Shown: positions 50,615 to 59,600 of the stretch, piece after piece
Position numbering within the stretch: position 1 is the stretch's first letter
Layout of the letters: each line of letters starts with the position of its first letter
Assembly: GCA_016929905.1 (NCBI GenBank)
Contig: JAFGHX010000328.1
Span: 33,128-97,127 of the forward strand
DNA length: 64,000 nt
Source of the DNA: Kiritimatiellia bacterium
GTDB taxonomy: Bacteria; Verrucomicrobiota; Kiritimatiellia; JAFGHX01
Direction: 5' to 3'
Made by a program: the position numbers and the translations under genes
Notes under the pieces: model-generated
The model's database searches: none
The model's input: the letters and a program-made list of their open reading frames with translations, nothing else
Told to the model about the DNA's origin: nothing

Positions 50615-51630
50615 GCAGCATCAACCTGCAGAGTATTCACATGCTTCATCTCCTGTGGCTGCTGCCCCTGCTGCTGGCCCTGTTCGTCTACGCGGGCCAG
50701 ATGCGCCGGGCCGCGCTCGCCCGGTTCGTCGACGCCGGCCTGCTCGGCAAGATCCGCGTCTCGGCCAGCGCCGTCAAACGCCGGTGGAAGGCGGCGCTGG
50801 TGCTGCTGGCCGCCGCCGCCGTCGTCATCGGCCTCGCCCGGCCCGGCTGGAACCCGAAACCGAAAAAGATACAGCGGCTCGGCCGCGACGTGGTCTTCGT
50901 GCTCGACGTCTCCAGAAGCATGCTCGCCGAGGACCTCGCCCCGAACCGCCTCGAACGGGCCAAGCTCGCCATCAAGGATGCAATCGAAAAACTGCGCGGG
51001 GACCGGGTCGGGCTCGTCGCCTTCGCCGGCAGCGCCGTGGTCAAGTGCCCACTCACGCTGGACTACGGGTTCTTCCGCATGATGCTCGACCAAATCACGC
51101 CCGAGAGCATCGCGCGGGGCGGAACCAAGATCGGCGATGCCGTCCGCAAGGCCCGGAACGAAGTCTTCGACGACCAGGAGAAGCAGTTCAAGGACATCGT
51201 GCTGATCACCGACGGCGAAGACCACGACAGCTTCCCGGAAGAGGCGGCCGCCAAGGCCGGCGAACGCGGGATCCGCATCATCGCCATCGGGCTCGGCGAC
51301 GAAGGCGAAGGCCGGCGCATCCCCGTCACCGACACACACGGCAACCGCACATTCCTCACCCATCAGGGTAAGGAGATCTGGAGCAAACTCGATGCCGATA
51401 CGCTGCGTAAGATGGCCAACGCCACGCCCGGGGGCCGGTACCTGAACGTGGCCACCGGAACCATCGATCTGGGCGACGTCTACGAGAAACTCATCGCCAG
51501 CGCCGAGAAGAAGGAACTGGAATCCAAGACCATCGAACGCTACGAGGAGAAATTCCAGATCTTTCTCGCCGTCGCCTTCGGGCTGCTGTGCGTCGAGACG
51601 CTGGTCGGGGAACGGAGGCGAACCGCGTGA
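50611..51630 (+). CDS. batB: BatB: VWA-domain inner-membrane protein
   Basis: 339 residues, coupled to batA by ATGA. Two N-terminal membrane segments (LLWLLPLLLALFVYAG; AALVLLAAAAVVIGLARPGW), then the VWA domain with DVSRS (Asp99, Ser101, Ser103), the GGTKIGDAVR threonine site and LITDGEDHDSFPEEAA. A C-terminal membrane segment (FQIFLAVAFGLLCVETL) follows. Paralogue of BatA in the same complex. Its stop TGA overlaps a GTG start for batC. Confidence 0.93.
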   Translation: MSSINLQSIHMLHLLWLLPLLLALFVYAGQMRRAALARFVDAGLLGKIRVSASAVKRRWKAALVLLAAAAVVIGLARPGWNPKPKKIQRLGRDVVFVLDVSRSMLAEDLAPNRLERAKLAIKDAIEKLRGDRVGLVAFAGSAVVKCPLTLDYGFFRMMLDQITPESIARGGTKIGDAVRKARNEVFDDQEKQFKDIVLITDGEDHDSFPEEAAAKAGERGIRIIAIGLGDEGEGRRIPVTDTHGNRTFLTHQGKEIWSKLDADTLRKMANATPGGRYLNVATGTIDLGDVYEKLIASAEKKELESKTIERYEEKFQIFLAVAFGLLCVETLVGERRRTA

Positions 51631-52886
51631 GGAAGAGTCGAAGGTGGAAAGGTCGAAGGGCAAAGGTCGGGGACCGTGCACCCTGGCCGGTATCCGGTAT
51701 CCGTTATCGGGCATCCGCGATCCGCTACCCTCAATTCACGCTGGCGCTGGTCTTCATGCTCACGGGAACAGCGCTGCGCGCTGAGCCGCCCGCCGCGCTG
51801 GTGAAACAGGGCAACGCCGCCTACGAGCAGGGCAACTACGACGAGGCGCTCGCACTGTACGAGAAGGCGTCGGTCGAACTGCCGGAATCCGCGCCCATCT
51901 ATTTCAACCAGGGCGACGCGTACTACCGGAAGGGCGAGTACGCCAAGGCGCGCGACGCCTACGAAAAGGCGGCGCTGAATGCCAAGGACATCACGCTGGA
52001 AGCGAAGAGCCGGTACAACCTGGGCAACCTGTCCTTCCTCGAAGTCGAGCGCCAGCGCGACAGCGACCTCGAGAAGGCGGTCGACGCCTGTCGAGTCAGC
52101 ATCCAGCACTACCAGGACGCGCTGAAGCTCGATCCGCAACTCGAGCAGGCGGCGACGAACATCGAAATCGTGCGCCTGACCATGAAAGTCATGATGGACG
52201 AGCTCAAGAAACGGCAGGAAGAGGCCGAGAAGCAGAAGAAGGAGCAGCAGAAAACGCTCGAGCAGCTCGAGAAGCTCATCAAAGAGCAGGAACAGGCCGT
52301 GCAGCAGAACGAAACGCTCGCCAAGGCCAAAGCCGAACAGGGCGATTCATCCGAGCTGCAGGACAAGGTGCAGAACCTGGCCGACACGCAGAAGAACATC
52401 CGCGACGAGACCCGGCAGTTCACCGACAACCTTGCCCAGGCCGGCCAGCCGCCCGGCCAGCCGCCGCAACCGCCGCCGCAGCAGCCGGGCGCCTCTCCGC
52501 TTGACGCGGCCAGGAAACACCTCGAGAATGCGGTTGACGAGCAGAATGCAGCCGGCCGCGCGCTGGACGGCAAGGACCTGGCCGGCGCGCGGCCGGCGCA
52601 GGTGAAGGCGACGGAGGCACTCAAGAAGGCGCGGGACACCCTGGCCGGCGACCAGCAGCAGCAGCCCCAACCGCAACAGCAACAGGATCAGCAGCAGGAC
52701 CAGCAGAAGGACCAGCAACAGGATCGGCAGCAGGGCCAGGACGGACAGCAGGACCAGCAACCGGAGCAGCAAACGGCGAACGTCAACGAAGAGGCCCATG
52801 ATATTCTGGACGAAGAGAAGGAGAACCGCGAGCAGCGCGGGATGCAGGTGCCGGCGGGCGACCGCCCCGTGGACAAAGACTGGTGA
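51627..52886 (+). CDS. batC: BatC: exported TPR protein with Gln-rich tail
   Basis: 419 residues from GTG 51627, which overlaps the batB stop (GTGA) as elsewhere in this operon; the first ATG is at 51756, inside the probable signal peptide. Residues 1-45 are encoded by stutter tracts (GGTCGAAGG and GGTATCCG words) and lead to the hydrophobic FTLALVFMLTGTALRAEP. TPRs span about 65-175 (QGNAAYEQGNYDEALALYEK), a coiled coil about 190-250, and a Gln/Asp-rich low-complexity tail about 345-395 ends before a conserved acidic piece. BatC-type TPR proteins are thought to be periplasmic partners of BatA/B. The start is the uncertain point. Confidence 0.82.
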   Translation: MRKSRRWKGRRAKVGDRAPWPVSGIRYRASAIRYPQFTLALVFMLTGTALRAEPPAALVKQGNAAYEQGNYDEALALYEKASVELPESAPIYFNQGDAYYRKGEYAKARDAYEKAALNAKDITLEAKSRYNLGNLSFLEVERQRDSDLEKAVDACRVSIQHYQDALKLDPQLEQAATNIEIVRLTMKVMMDELKKRQEEAEKQKKEQQKTLEQLEKLIKEQEQAVQQNETLAKAKAEQGDSSELQDKVQNLADTQKNIRDETRQFTDNLAQAGQPPGQPPQPPPQQPGASPLDAARKHLENAVDEQNAAGRALDGKDLAGARPAQVKATEALKKARDTLAGDQQQQPQPQQQQDQQQDQQKDQQQDRQQGQDGQQDQQPEQQTANVNEEAHDILDEEKENREQRGMQVPAGDRPVDKDW

Positions 52887-52932
52887 ACTGGCGGCAATTC
52901 CAACTATGACGGAACGGTGCCACACAAGGGGA

Positions 52933-54861
52933 ATGAGCCGACCGCGGGGCCGCGGGCCATGGGCTGTCGCAAGACCGGGTAACCGCCCTCACGGGCTTGA
53001 CGACAAACGGTCCAAACCGCCAAAGGTGCCGTTTGCCGGCGCCGTGCTTGCCCTGTTGCTGCTTTGCCCGGCGGCGCGCGGCCAGGACTTTGCCGTTGAG
53101 GCGCGCGTCGAGACTACCGAGTGTTTTCTCGGCGAATCGTTCCAGTTCCAGATCCAGGTCAGCGGCAGCAACAACCCGGACCAGCCGGACGTGACGCACT
53201 TGAGCGACGAGTTCACCGTCGAAGGGCCCCAGGGGCAGGACATCTCGCGCAGCTTCCGGATGAACATCAACGGGCGGGTGACCGAACGGGTCGAACGCGG
53301 GTACGTCTTCCACTACCTGCTCACGCCGAAACGGGCGGGCGTTCTGAAAATCCGGCCGATCGAAGTCCGCGCCGAGGGCCAGACAGGCTACACGCCGCTG
53401 ATCCCGATCCAGGTGAAGACGCCGCAGGAGCACGAGCACTTCAAGCTGGAACTCGGCGCGTCGAAGACGACGTGCTATGTCGGCGAGCCCATTACGCTGC
53501 GGCTCACCTGGCACGAGGGCGCCGAGCGGAACAAGGAGAAGTTCGACCTCAACTACCCGGCGCTGCGGCACGAGGCGTTCTCGTTCCCCGAGGAGCACGT
53601 GGCGGCAGACGCCAAGGTCATCCGCGACCGCGCGACCGGGCTGATCCTGCCCTACGACGTCACGCTCACCAGGCGGGGCGGCCGCGAATTCAAGAGCTTC
53701 ACCTTCCGGAAAGTCGCCGTTCCGCTGCGGGCCGGCACCTTCGAACTGCCGCCCGCCACGGCCGTGTGCGAGGTGCTCAAGGGCTATCGGCGCGTGCGGG
53801 ACGATTTCTTCCCGATCATGGCGCGGAACCAGCCGGTATATGAGAAGATTGTCGTGCCCTCCCATCCGCTCACGCTCCGGGTCGAGCCGCTCCCGCAGGC
53901 CGGGCGCCCGCCGAATTTCGCCGGGCTCGTCGGGCGCTACGAGATCCGAGCCGACGCCACGCCGCGGGAGGTGAGCGTGGGCGACCCCATCACGCTCACC
54001 CTCGCCGTCTCCGGCTCGGAGTACCTCGACAACGTCAAGCTGCCCCCGCTGCACAGGCAGGAGGCGCTCGCACGCGACTTCAAGATCCCCACGGAGATGG
54101 CAGACGGCACGATCGAGGGGAACCGGAAAGTCTTCACCCAGACGATCCGGGCCATGGACGCCCGGGTCCGCGAAGTCCCGGCGATCGATCTGCCCTATTT
54201 CGACACCGAAGCCGGCGAGTACCGCGTGGCGCGAACCCAGCCGGTCCCGCTGACGGTGCACGAAACCAAGGTCGTGACCGCACGCGACGCCGAGGGGCTC
54301 GAGCCGACCGCGGCCGGCAGCTCGCTCGAAGCGTGGAGCAAGGGGATTGTCGCCAACTATGAAGGGCCCGACGTGCTCGAGGACCACCGCTTCGGCCCGG
54401 CCGCCTGGGGCCGGTCGCCCGGCTGGATCCTCCTGATCGGGTTCCCGCCTCTGGCCTACTTCGCGCTGCTCGCCTTTACCGTCGTCGTGCGCCGCCAATA
54501 CGCTGACCCGATGGCGGTCCGCGCGCGAAAGGCGTACGGCAACGCGACCCGCGCCCTGGCCGACGCGCGGGCCAGGACCGGGGCAGGCGATCCGCAGGGG
54601 CACGCCCTGGTCCTGAACGCGATCACCGCCTACCTCGCCGCCAGGCTGCGCAGACCGGCCGGCGTGCTCACCTTTCGCGACGTCGAAGGCCCGCTTCAGC
54701 GCCGGGGCGTCGAGCCCGACACGCTGGCCGGGCTCAAACGCCTTTTCGAACAGTGCGAGGCCGGCCGATACGCCGGCGCCTCCCTCACCGCCGCAGACGT
54801 GAACGCCCTGATCGACCAGGCGGGTGAGCTGGCGGGAAGACTGGAGAAACGATTGAAGTGA
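52933..54861 (+). CDS. batD: BatD: membrane-anchored beta-domain protein of the Bat complex
   Basis: 642 residues from ATG 52933; ATG 52906 is an alternative. The first about 35 codons are unusual: they are read from a diverged copy of the 123-base palindrome (52964-53040) and give AVARPGNRPHGLDDKRSKPP before the signal peptide FAGAVLALLLLCPAARG. The exported part carries several immunoglobulin-like BatD units (about 50-490: VETTECFLGESFQFQIQVSG, KTTCYVGEPITLRLTWHEG, EVSVGDPITLTLAVSGSEYL). A membrane helix lies near 505-525 (WILLIGFPPLAYFALLAFTV) and a cytoplasmic DUF4381-like end follows. The stop overlaps the GTG start of batE. Confidence 0.85.
   Translation: MSRPRGRGPWAVARPGNRPHGLDDKRSKPPKVPFAGAVLALLLLCPAARGQDFAVEARVETTECFLGESFQFQIQVSGSNNPDQPDVTHLSDEFTVEGPQGQDISRSFRMNINGRVTERVERGYVFHYLLTPKRAGVLKIRPIEVRAEGQTGYTPLIPIQVKTPQEHEHFKLELGASKTTCYVGEPITLRLTWHEGAERNKEKFDLNYPALRHEAFSFPEEHVAADAKVIRDRATGLILPYDVTLTRRGGREFKSFTFRKVAVPLRAGTFELPPATAVCEVLKGYRRVRDDFFPIMARNQPVYEKIVVPSHPLTLRVEPLPQAGRPPNFAGLVGRYEIRADATPREVSVGDPITLTLAVSGSEYLDNVKLPPLHRQEALARDFKIPTEMADGTIEGNRKVFTQTIRAMDARVREVPAIDLPYFDTEAGEYRVARTQPVPLTVHETKVVTARDAEGLEPTAAGSSLEAWSKGIVANYEGPDVLEDHRFGPAAWGRSPGWILLIGFPPLAYFALLAFTVVVRRQYADPMAVRARKAYGNATRALADARARTGAGDPQGHALVLNAITAYLAARLRRPAGVLTFRDVEGPLQRRGVEPDTLAGLKRLFEQCEAGRYAGASLTAADVNALIDQAGELAGRLEKRLK
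52964..53040. repeat. Diverged copy of the 123-base palindrome, inside batD
   Basis: Aligns with 12699 onward: CTGTCGCAAGACCGGG for CTGTCTCAAAACCGGG, then ACGGGCTT and ACAAACGG at matching spacing, about 70% alike by eye. It encodes the residues before and into the BatD signal peptide. Confidence 0.65.
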
Positions 54862-55700
54862 ACAACGGCGCATCCAACCCGGCATCCGGACTGCGGCGCG
54901 TCCTGCTTGCGGCGCTTCTGCTGCCCGCGCTGGCCGGCGCCCTGTCCGCCGCGCTCGAGCCGGGCCGGGTTCAGATGCTGTTCCACGAGGCCAACTCGCT
55001 CTTCCGCCAGGCCAACGAGCGGGTACGCCGCAACCCGGACGAAGCCAAGGAGCTCTATCGCCGTGCCGCCCTGCGCTTCGAACGCATCGCGAACGAGGGC
55101 GGGATCGAGAACGGGCGGCTCTACTACAACATCGGCAATGCCTACTTCCGCATGGAAGATCTCGGCCGCGCCGTGCTGTACTATCGCCGCGCCCAGCAGT
55201 ACATCCCAAACGATATCAACTTGCAGCAGAACCTCCAGTACGCGCGGGACAAACGGCTGGACAAGATCGACGAAAAGCAACGCACCCGCGTGCTCAAGAC
55301 GCTCTTCTTCTGGCACTACGACTTCTCCGCACGCGCCCGCTCCGTCCTGTTCGCCGTGTTCTTCCTCGCCGTGTGGGGCGGCGCGGCGCTGCGGCTCTTC
55401 TTCCGCCGGGGCTGGCTGAACTGGACGCTGGCGCTCGCCGCCATCGCCGCCGCGCTGTTCATGGCCTCGCTCCTCGTCGAAACCGCCGCCTTGCGGAACG
55501 AACGGCCGGGCGTCGTGATCAGCCCGCAAGTCGTCGCCCGCAAGGGCGACAGCGAGACCTACGAGAAAAGCTTCACCGAGCCGCTTCATGCCGGAACCGA
55601 GTTCACCCTCGTCGAGCAGCGCGCCGATTGGTATCACGTCCAGCTCGCCGACGGCCGCCGCTGCTGGGTCCCCGCCAAGAGCGCGGAGCTCGTGCGGTAG
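54858..55700 (+). CDS. batE: BatE-like TPR protein with SH3-type C-terminus
   Basis: 280 residues from a GTG start overlapping the batD stop. A signal peptide (RRVLLAALLLPALAGALSAA) is followed by TPR units (EANSLFRQANERVRRNPDEA, LYYNIGNAYFRMEDLGRAVL, YYRRAQQYIPNDINLQQNLQ), two membrane helices (about 157-205) and a C-terminal bacterial SH3 domain (about 215-280: GVVISPQVVARKGDSETYEK, EFTLVEQRADWYHVQLADGR). This is the usual BatE architecture. It ends the moxR-bat operon. Confidence 0.88.
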   Translation: MNNGASNPASGLRRVLLAALLLPALAGALSAALEPGRVQMLFHEANSLFRQANERVRRNPDEAKELYRRAALRFERIANEGGIENGRLYYNIGNAYFRMEDLGRAVLYYRRAQQYIPNDINLQQNLQYARDKRLDKIDEKQRTRVLKTLFFWHYDFSARARSVLFAVFFLAVWGGAALRLFFRRGWLNWTLALAAIAAALFMASLLVETAALRNERPGVVISPQVVARKGDSETYEKSFTEPLHAGTEFTLVEQRADWYHVQLADGRRCWVPAKSAELVR

Positions 55701-55756
55701 TGGAAACGGCTCCGCGCGCGGCCGCACCTTCCGGCCCGCCGCCGCCAGTCCTTGCG

Positions 55757-55785
55757 TTGCACAACGCGCGCGCGTCTGATATGGT
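55757..55785 (+). promoter_or_regulatory. Promoter for the amidase gene
   Basis: TTGCAC (55757-55762), 17 bases, TATGGT (55780-55785). Predicted start near 55792; leader about 86 bases to ATG 55878. Confidence 0.55.
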
Positions 55786-55877
55786 GGGCTGACACCGGCC
55801 GTTGCGCCCGTGCAGGGGACAGCCGCCGCAGGCGGGCTGCCCGAGCGACGGGCCGGGAATCATCGGTCGTAAGCATC

Positions 55878-56915
55878 ATGCGGCGACACGCGCCATTCTG
55901 CCTGCTACTCGGGCTGCTCTTCGGGCTGCCGGCCCCGCCTGCCTGCCCGGCGGGCGAGGACTGGACGATGCCGACCACGGCGACCCTGAACGACGTGCCC
56001 TACGTGGGGGTCCGCCCGATCGGGTCCTACTACGGGTTCGGCGAACCCGCCATCGCGAAGGACTCGTTCACGTTCCGAAGCCGCTGGACGACGCTGGCGT
56101 TCGAGCACGACAGCCGGCGCGCGACCTACAACGGGGTGCTGCTCTGGCTCACCTACCCCAGCCGGCATTACCACGGGCAGTGGATGGTCGCCCGCCGCGA
56201 CCTGGAGAAGACCTTCGATCCGCTGCTGCGCCCCAGCCGCGCGCTCGGCGCGGAGGACTATCGGATCGTCGTGCTCGACCCCGGGCACGGCGGCAACGAC
56301 ACCGGCGCCGTCGGCCGCCGCCGCGTGGAAGAGAAACGCGTGGTGCTCGATGTGGCCAAGCGGGTGGTGAAACACCTGGAAGGCAGCGGCCTGACCGTGA
56401 AGCTGACCCGCGACGCGGACGAGGACGTGCCGCTGCCCGCGCGCTGCAAGCGCGCGAACGCCTGGCAGGCGGACCTGTTCGTCAGCATCCATCTCAACTC
56501 CAGCGCGGACCGGCGCGCCACGGGCGTCGAAACCTATGTCGTCACACCCGCCGGCTGCCCAAGCACCCACATCTCCGCGCAAAAAAGCACCTACTGGACG
56601 CCGTGCACGGGCAACAGGCACGACGCCGCCAACACGATACTCGGCTACTACCTCCAGAAGAACCTCGCGAAACAGACCCAGCAGGAGGACCGCGGCCTGC
56701 GGCATGCCCGCTTCTACGTGCTGAAGGAGGTCGACTGCCCCGCCGCCCTGGTCGAATGCGGGTTCGTCTCCAACCGCCGCGAGGAGGAGAAGATCCTGAA
56801 ACGTGCCTACCGCGACAGCATCGCCCGCGCACTCGCCGACGGAATCCGCGAGTACGAGAAGACGGTCAAGCGCGCCCGGCTCAAAGCGCTCCTGCAGAAG
56901 AAGAAGCCGCAGTAG
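55878..56915 (+). CDS. N-acetylmuramoyl-L-alanine amidase (Amidase_3)
   Basis: 345 residues from ATG 55878 with a signal peptide (PFCLLLGLLFGLPAPPACPA). An N-terminal segment of about 90 residues (DVPYVGVRPIGSYYGFGEPA, VLLWLTYPS) resembles the AMIN/copper-amine-oxidase-like part of some amidases. The Amidase_3 domain (about 128-335) has the zinc ligands His137 (LDPGHGG), Glu151 or Glu152, and His205 (SIHLNSS), with the catalytic Glu293 in LVECGFVSN. It cleaves the bond between MurNAc and the stem peptide in the periplasm, for example during cell separation. A basic C-terminal tail (KRARLKALLQKKKPQ) is present. Confidence 0.92.
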   Translation: MRRHAPFCLLLGLLFGLPAPPACPAGEDWTMPTTATLNDVPYVGVRPIGSYYGFGEPAIAKDSFTFRSRWTTLAFEHDSRRATYNGVLLWLTYPSRHYHGQWMVARRDLEKTFDPLLRPSRALGAEDYRIVVLDPGHGGNDTGAVGRRRVEEKRVVLDVAKRVVKHLEGSGLTVKLTRDADEDVPLPARCKRANAWQADLFVSIHLNSSADRRATGVETYVVTPAGCPSTHISAQKSTYWTPCTGNRHDAANTILGYYLQKNLAKQTQQEDRGLRHARFYVLKEVDCPAALVECGFVSNRREEEKILKRAYRDSIARALADGIREYEKTVKRARLKALLQKKKPQ

Positions 56916-56978
56916 GCCGGGAACGCCGCCACGTTGCGTTGCTTGCGGGTGTCAATCCATATCAGGGCGAGACAAGAG

Positions 56979-57423
56979 ACTTGAAACTGGAAACTGGTTA
57001 GGGTGGCGCCGGAACACTCGAGGTTGAGACTACGGGCCCGTTTCCCGTACGATGTTTTCGCACTCGTCGGGGCTCCAGCAGTCATGCCCCTCTCTCCATG
57101 GGTGCTTCGTGCCCCAAGGCTGGCCTGGAACTTCCCCGCGTTCCCTCGAGAACGTGCTCGGGAACTTTCGGCCAGAGGCCGATCAGCCTCAGGCTGAACT
57201 CGAGAACCCCCGCCGCAGCGGCGGGATCGACAAAGATTACGGCAAAGTTTCCACCTCGCCATATCCGGCGCAGCGCAGCACGCCGGGCGCCTTGCCAGTC
57301 TGGTCCCTAGTGAGCGAACATTCCTTGGCGCGGCCCGCCGTGGCGCTCCCACGAACGTCACCATATTTGTGAACAGGTGCACGCAGGAACACACGGGACC
57401 GATTCCAGTTTCCAGTTTCAAGT
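56979..57423. repeat. Convergent-gap element with 19-bp perfect inverted ends
   Basis: ACTTGAAACTGGAAACTGG (56979-56997) has a perfect complement at 57405-57423. Between them lie about 400 non-coding bases containing a CTCGAGAAC stutter and the hairpin unit CCCCGCCGCAGCGGCGGG plus ATCGACAAAGATTACG (57208-57241), identical to part of 33731-33764. It fills the 56916-57436 gap between the convergent amidase and oadA genes; no gene is visible there. Confidence 0.75.
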
Positions 57424-57436
57424 TTCCAGTTTCACA

Positions 57437-59476
57437 TCAGACCATCTCGAAGCTGACGAGCGGATCGTCCTTCTTCACCGGCTGGCCGTGTTCGACGAGG
57501 AACTTGAGCAGCCGGCATTTGCACGGCGCGGTGATCTCGTTGAACAGCTTCATCGCCTCCACGATGCAGACGGCCGCGCCCTGCTCCACCTCGTCGCCTT
57601 CGTTTGCCAGCGTCGGCTTGCCGGGGCCCGGCGAGCGATACAGCGTGCCGTTCAACGGCGCGTTGATCGTCTGGCCGTTGCCCGCCGCGCCGGGTTCCGG
57701 CTCCGGTTCCGCCTCGGCCGCCGCGACCGGCCCCGGCTCCAGCCATTCGGCTTCCGGGTCCGCCGTCTGCGCCGCGTCCGAGTCCGCGGCGGAAATCGCC
57801 ATCTTTCCCGTGCTGAGCCGGACCCGGACCCCCTTGCGCGCGATGGACAGCTCGCCCAGCCCCAGCTTGTTGAACGTCTGCAGCAGATCCTTGAGCGCGC
57901 CGTAGTCGGCCGGCGTCAGAAGCGGTTCCCCGGCCGGCGGCGCCGCCGCCTTCGTCCCGGCCGCCTCCGGCTTCGGCGGCGCGGCCGGCTCTTCTTTCGC
58001 CTCCGCCTCCAGGTCCGCCGGAATCGGCGGGCGCTTTTCGGGCGGCAGCGCGCGCCACTCGAAGTAGCCGAGCGCCTGTTCCGGGAACAGGCAATACGAG
58101 AGGATGTCTTCCTCGTTCTGGATGAGCTTAGGGGCCACCCCCTCAGTCGCCTGCGGCAGCATCGGCTCCAGCAAATCCGCCGGCCGGCAGGTAATCGGTT
58201 TCTCGTTGCCGAGAATCTGTTTCACGATCGCCGGCTTGATCCTGGCCGGCGGCCGCCCGTAAAGCCCCTTGACGTAGTTCTTCGTTTCCTGCGTTACCAT
58301 CGCGAACCGCTTGCCGCTGAGCACGTTGATCACCGACTGGATCCCCACGATCTGGCTCGTCGGCGTCACGAGCGGCGGGAACCCGAGATCCGCCCGGGTC
58401 CGCGGCAGCTCGGCCAGCACGTCGTCCAGCCGGTCCAGCGCGTTCTGCTCCTCGAGCTGCGCGCGCAGGTTGGAGATCATGCCGCCGGGTATCTGGTGCT
58501 GCAGGATTTCGGGGTCGATGATGCTCAGCGGGCCCTGCTTCGGCCGGCGCTTCTTCGCCAGTTCGACGAAGTAGCGGCACTGTTCGCGAAGCGCGTCCTT
58601 GTTCAGGTTCGCGTGATAGGAGGTCTCGTCGAAAATCGCCAGCAGCGTCTCGACCGGCGGCTGCGCGGAGAACCCGGCCATCGGCGAGATCGAGCAGTCA
58701 ATCGCGCCGGCGCCGGCCCGAACCCCTTCCACGTACGTGGCCGTCGCCATCCCGCTCGAGGCGTGGCAGTGCATCTGGATCGGCACATCGATCGCCTTGA
58801 CCAGCGCCGAGATCAGCCGCTCGGCCGAAATCGGCGAGAGAATGCCCGCCATGTCCTTGATGCACAGCGAATCGATCCCGATCTCGACCTGCTCCCGCGC
58901 CGCGCGCACGAACTCCGCCACCGTGTGGAACGGGCTGATCGTGTAGCAGATCGTGCCCTGCGCGTGGCCCCCGTATTTCTTTACCGACCGGATCGCCTGC
59001 TCCAGGTTGCGCGTATCGTTCAGCGCATCGAAAATGCGGAAGATGTCCATCCCGTTCTCGCAGGCGAGCGCGACAAACCGGTCCAGCAGGTCGTCGGCGT
59101 AATTCTTGTAGCCCAGGACATTCTGCCCGCGCAGCAGCATCTGCAGCGGGGTGTTCGGCGTCTTCGCCTTCACCTGCCGGAGCCGCTCCCAGGGATTCTC
59201 GCGCAGGAACCGCATGCACACGTCGAAGGTGGCGCCGCCCCACATCTCCAGCGAGTAGTAGCCAACCGAATCGATCGCCTCGATGATGCCCATGACGTCC
59301 GCGGTCCGCATGCGCGTGGCCCAGAGCGACTGGTGCGCGTCGCGCAACGTCGTGTCCGTGATCCGAAGCGGAATCTTGTGCAGGTTCTCCTCTTCGGACG
59401 CCGGCTGGTTCGGTTTCGCCCCCGCCACGGTCTGCCCGGCGGCCCGCTTCTTGCGCGTCTTGCTGGTCTTCTTCAT
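57437..59476 (-). CDS. oadA: Biotin-dependent carboxyltransferase/decarboxylase subunit (OadA / pyruvate carboxylase B-type)
   Basis: 679 residues; GAGGTGA precedes the ATG. A Lys-rich N-terminal tail of about 35 residues is not usual. The carboxyltransferase barrel begins ITDTTLRDAHQSLWATRM; metal ligands sit in DTTLRD and HCHASSGMA, and the carbamylated lysine region is SLCIKDMAGIL. The PYC/OADA domain and a Pro/Ala/Glu-rich linker follow, and a biotinyl domain ends the chain with VEAMKLF, biotin Lys643. It either decarboxylates oxaloacetate with membrane subunits or makes oxaloacetate from pyruvate with a biotin carboxylase; neither partner is in the window. It lies 125 bases after accA and may be transcribed with the acc genes. 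Confidence 0.93.
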   Translation of the reverse strand: MKKTSKTRKKRAAGQTVAGAKPNQPASEEENLHKIPLRITDTTLRDAHQSLWATRMRTADVMGIIEAIDSVGYYSLEMWGGATFDVCMRFLRENPWERLRQVKAKTPNTPLQMLLRGQNVLGYKNYADDLLDRFVALACENGMDIFRIFDALNDTRNLEQAIRSVKKYGGHAQGTICYTISPFHTVAEFVRAAREQVEIGIDSLCIKDMAGILSPISAERLISALVKAIDVPIQMHCHASSGMATATYVEGVRAGAGAIDCSISPMAGFSAQPPVETLLAIFDETSYHANLNKDALREQCRYFVELAKKRRPKQGPLSIIDPEILQHQIPGGMISNLRAQLEEQNALDRLDDVLAELPRTRADLGFPPLVTPTSQIVGIQSVINVLSGKRFAMVTQETKNYVKGLYGRPPARIKPAIVKQILGNEKPITCRPADLLEPMLPQATEGVAPKLIQNEEDILSYCLFPEQALGYFEWRALPPEKRPPIPADLEAEAKEEPAAPPKPEAAGTKAAAPPAGEPLLTPADYGALKDLLQTFNKLGLGELSIARKGVRVRLSTGKMAISAADSDAAQTADPEAEWLEPGPVAAAEAEPEPEPGAAGNGQTINAPLNGTLYRSPGPGKPTLANEGDEVEQGAAVCIVEAMKLFNEITAPCKCRLLKFLVEHGQPVKKDDPLVSFEMV

Positions 59477-59600
59477 AGTTGTTCACCTCAAAGCCCGTTG
59501 ACAGGCCGGCGCCGACACTTGCCGGACGGGGCACAACGAGGGGGATAGACTTCACGGGTCGCCGGCTTCCGACCGCGGGGCCCGGGCCACGGAGCGCCGG

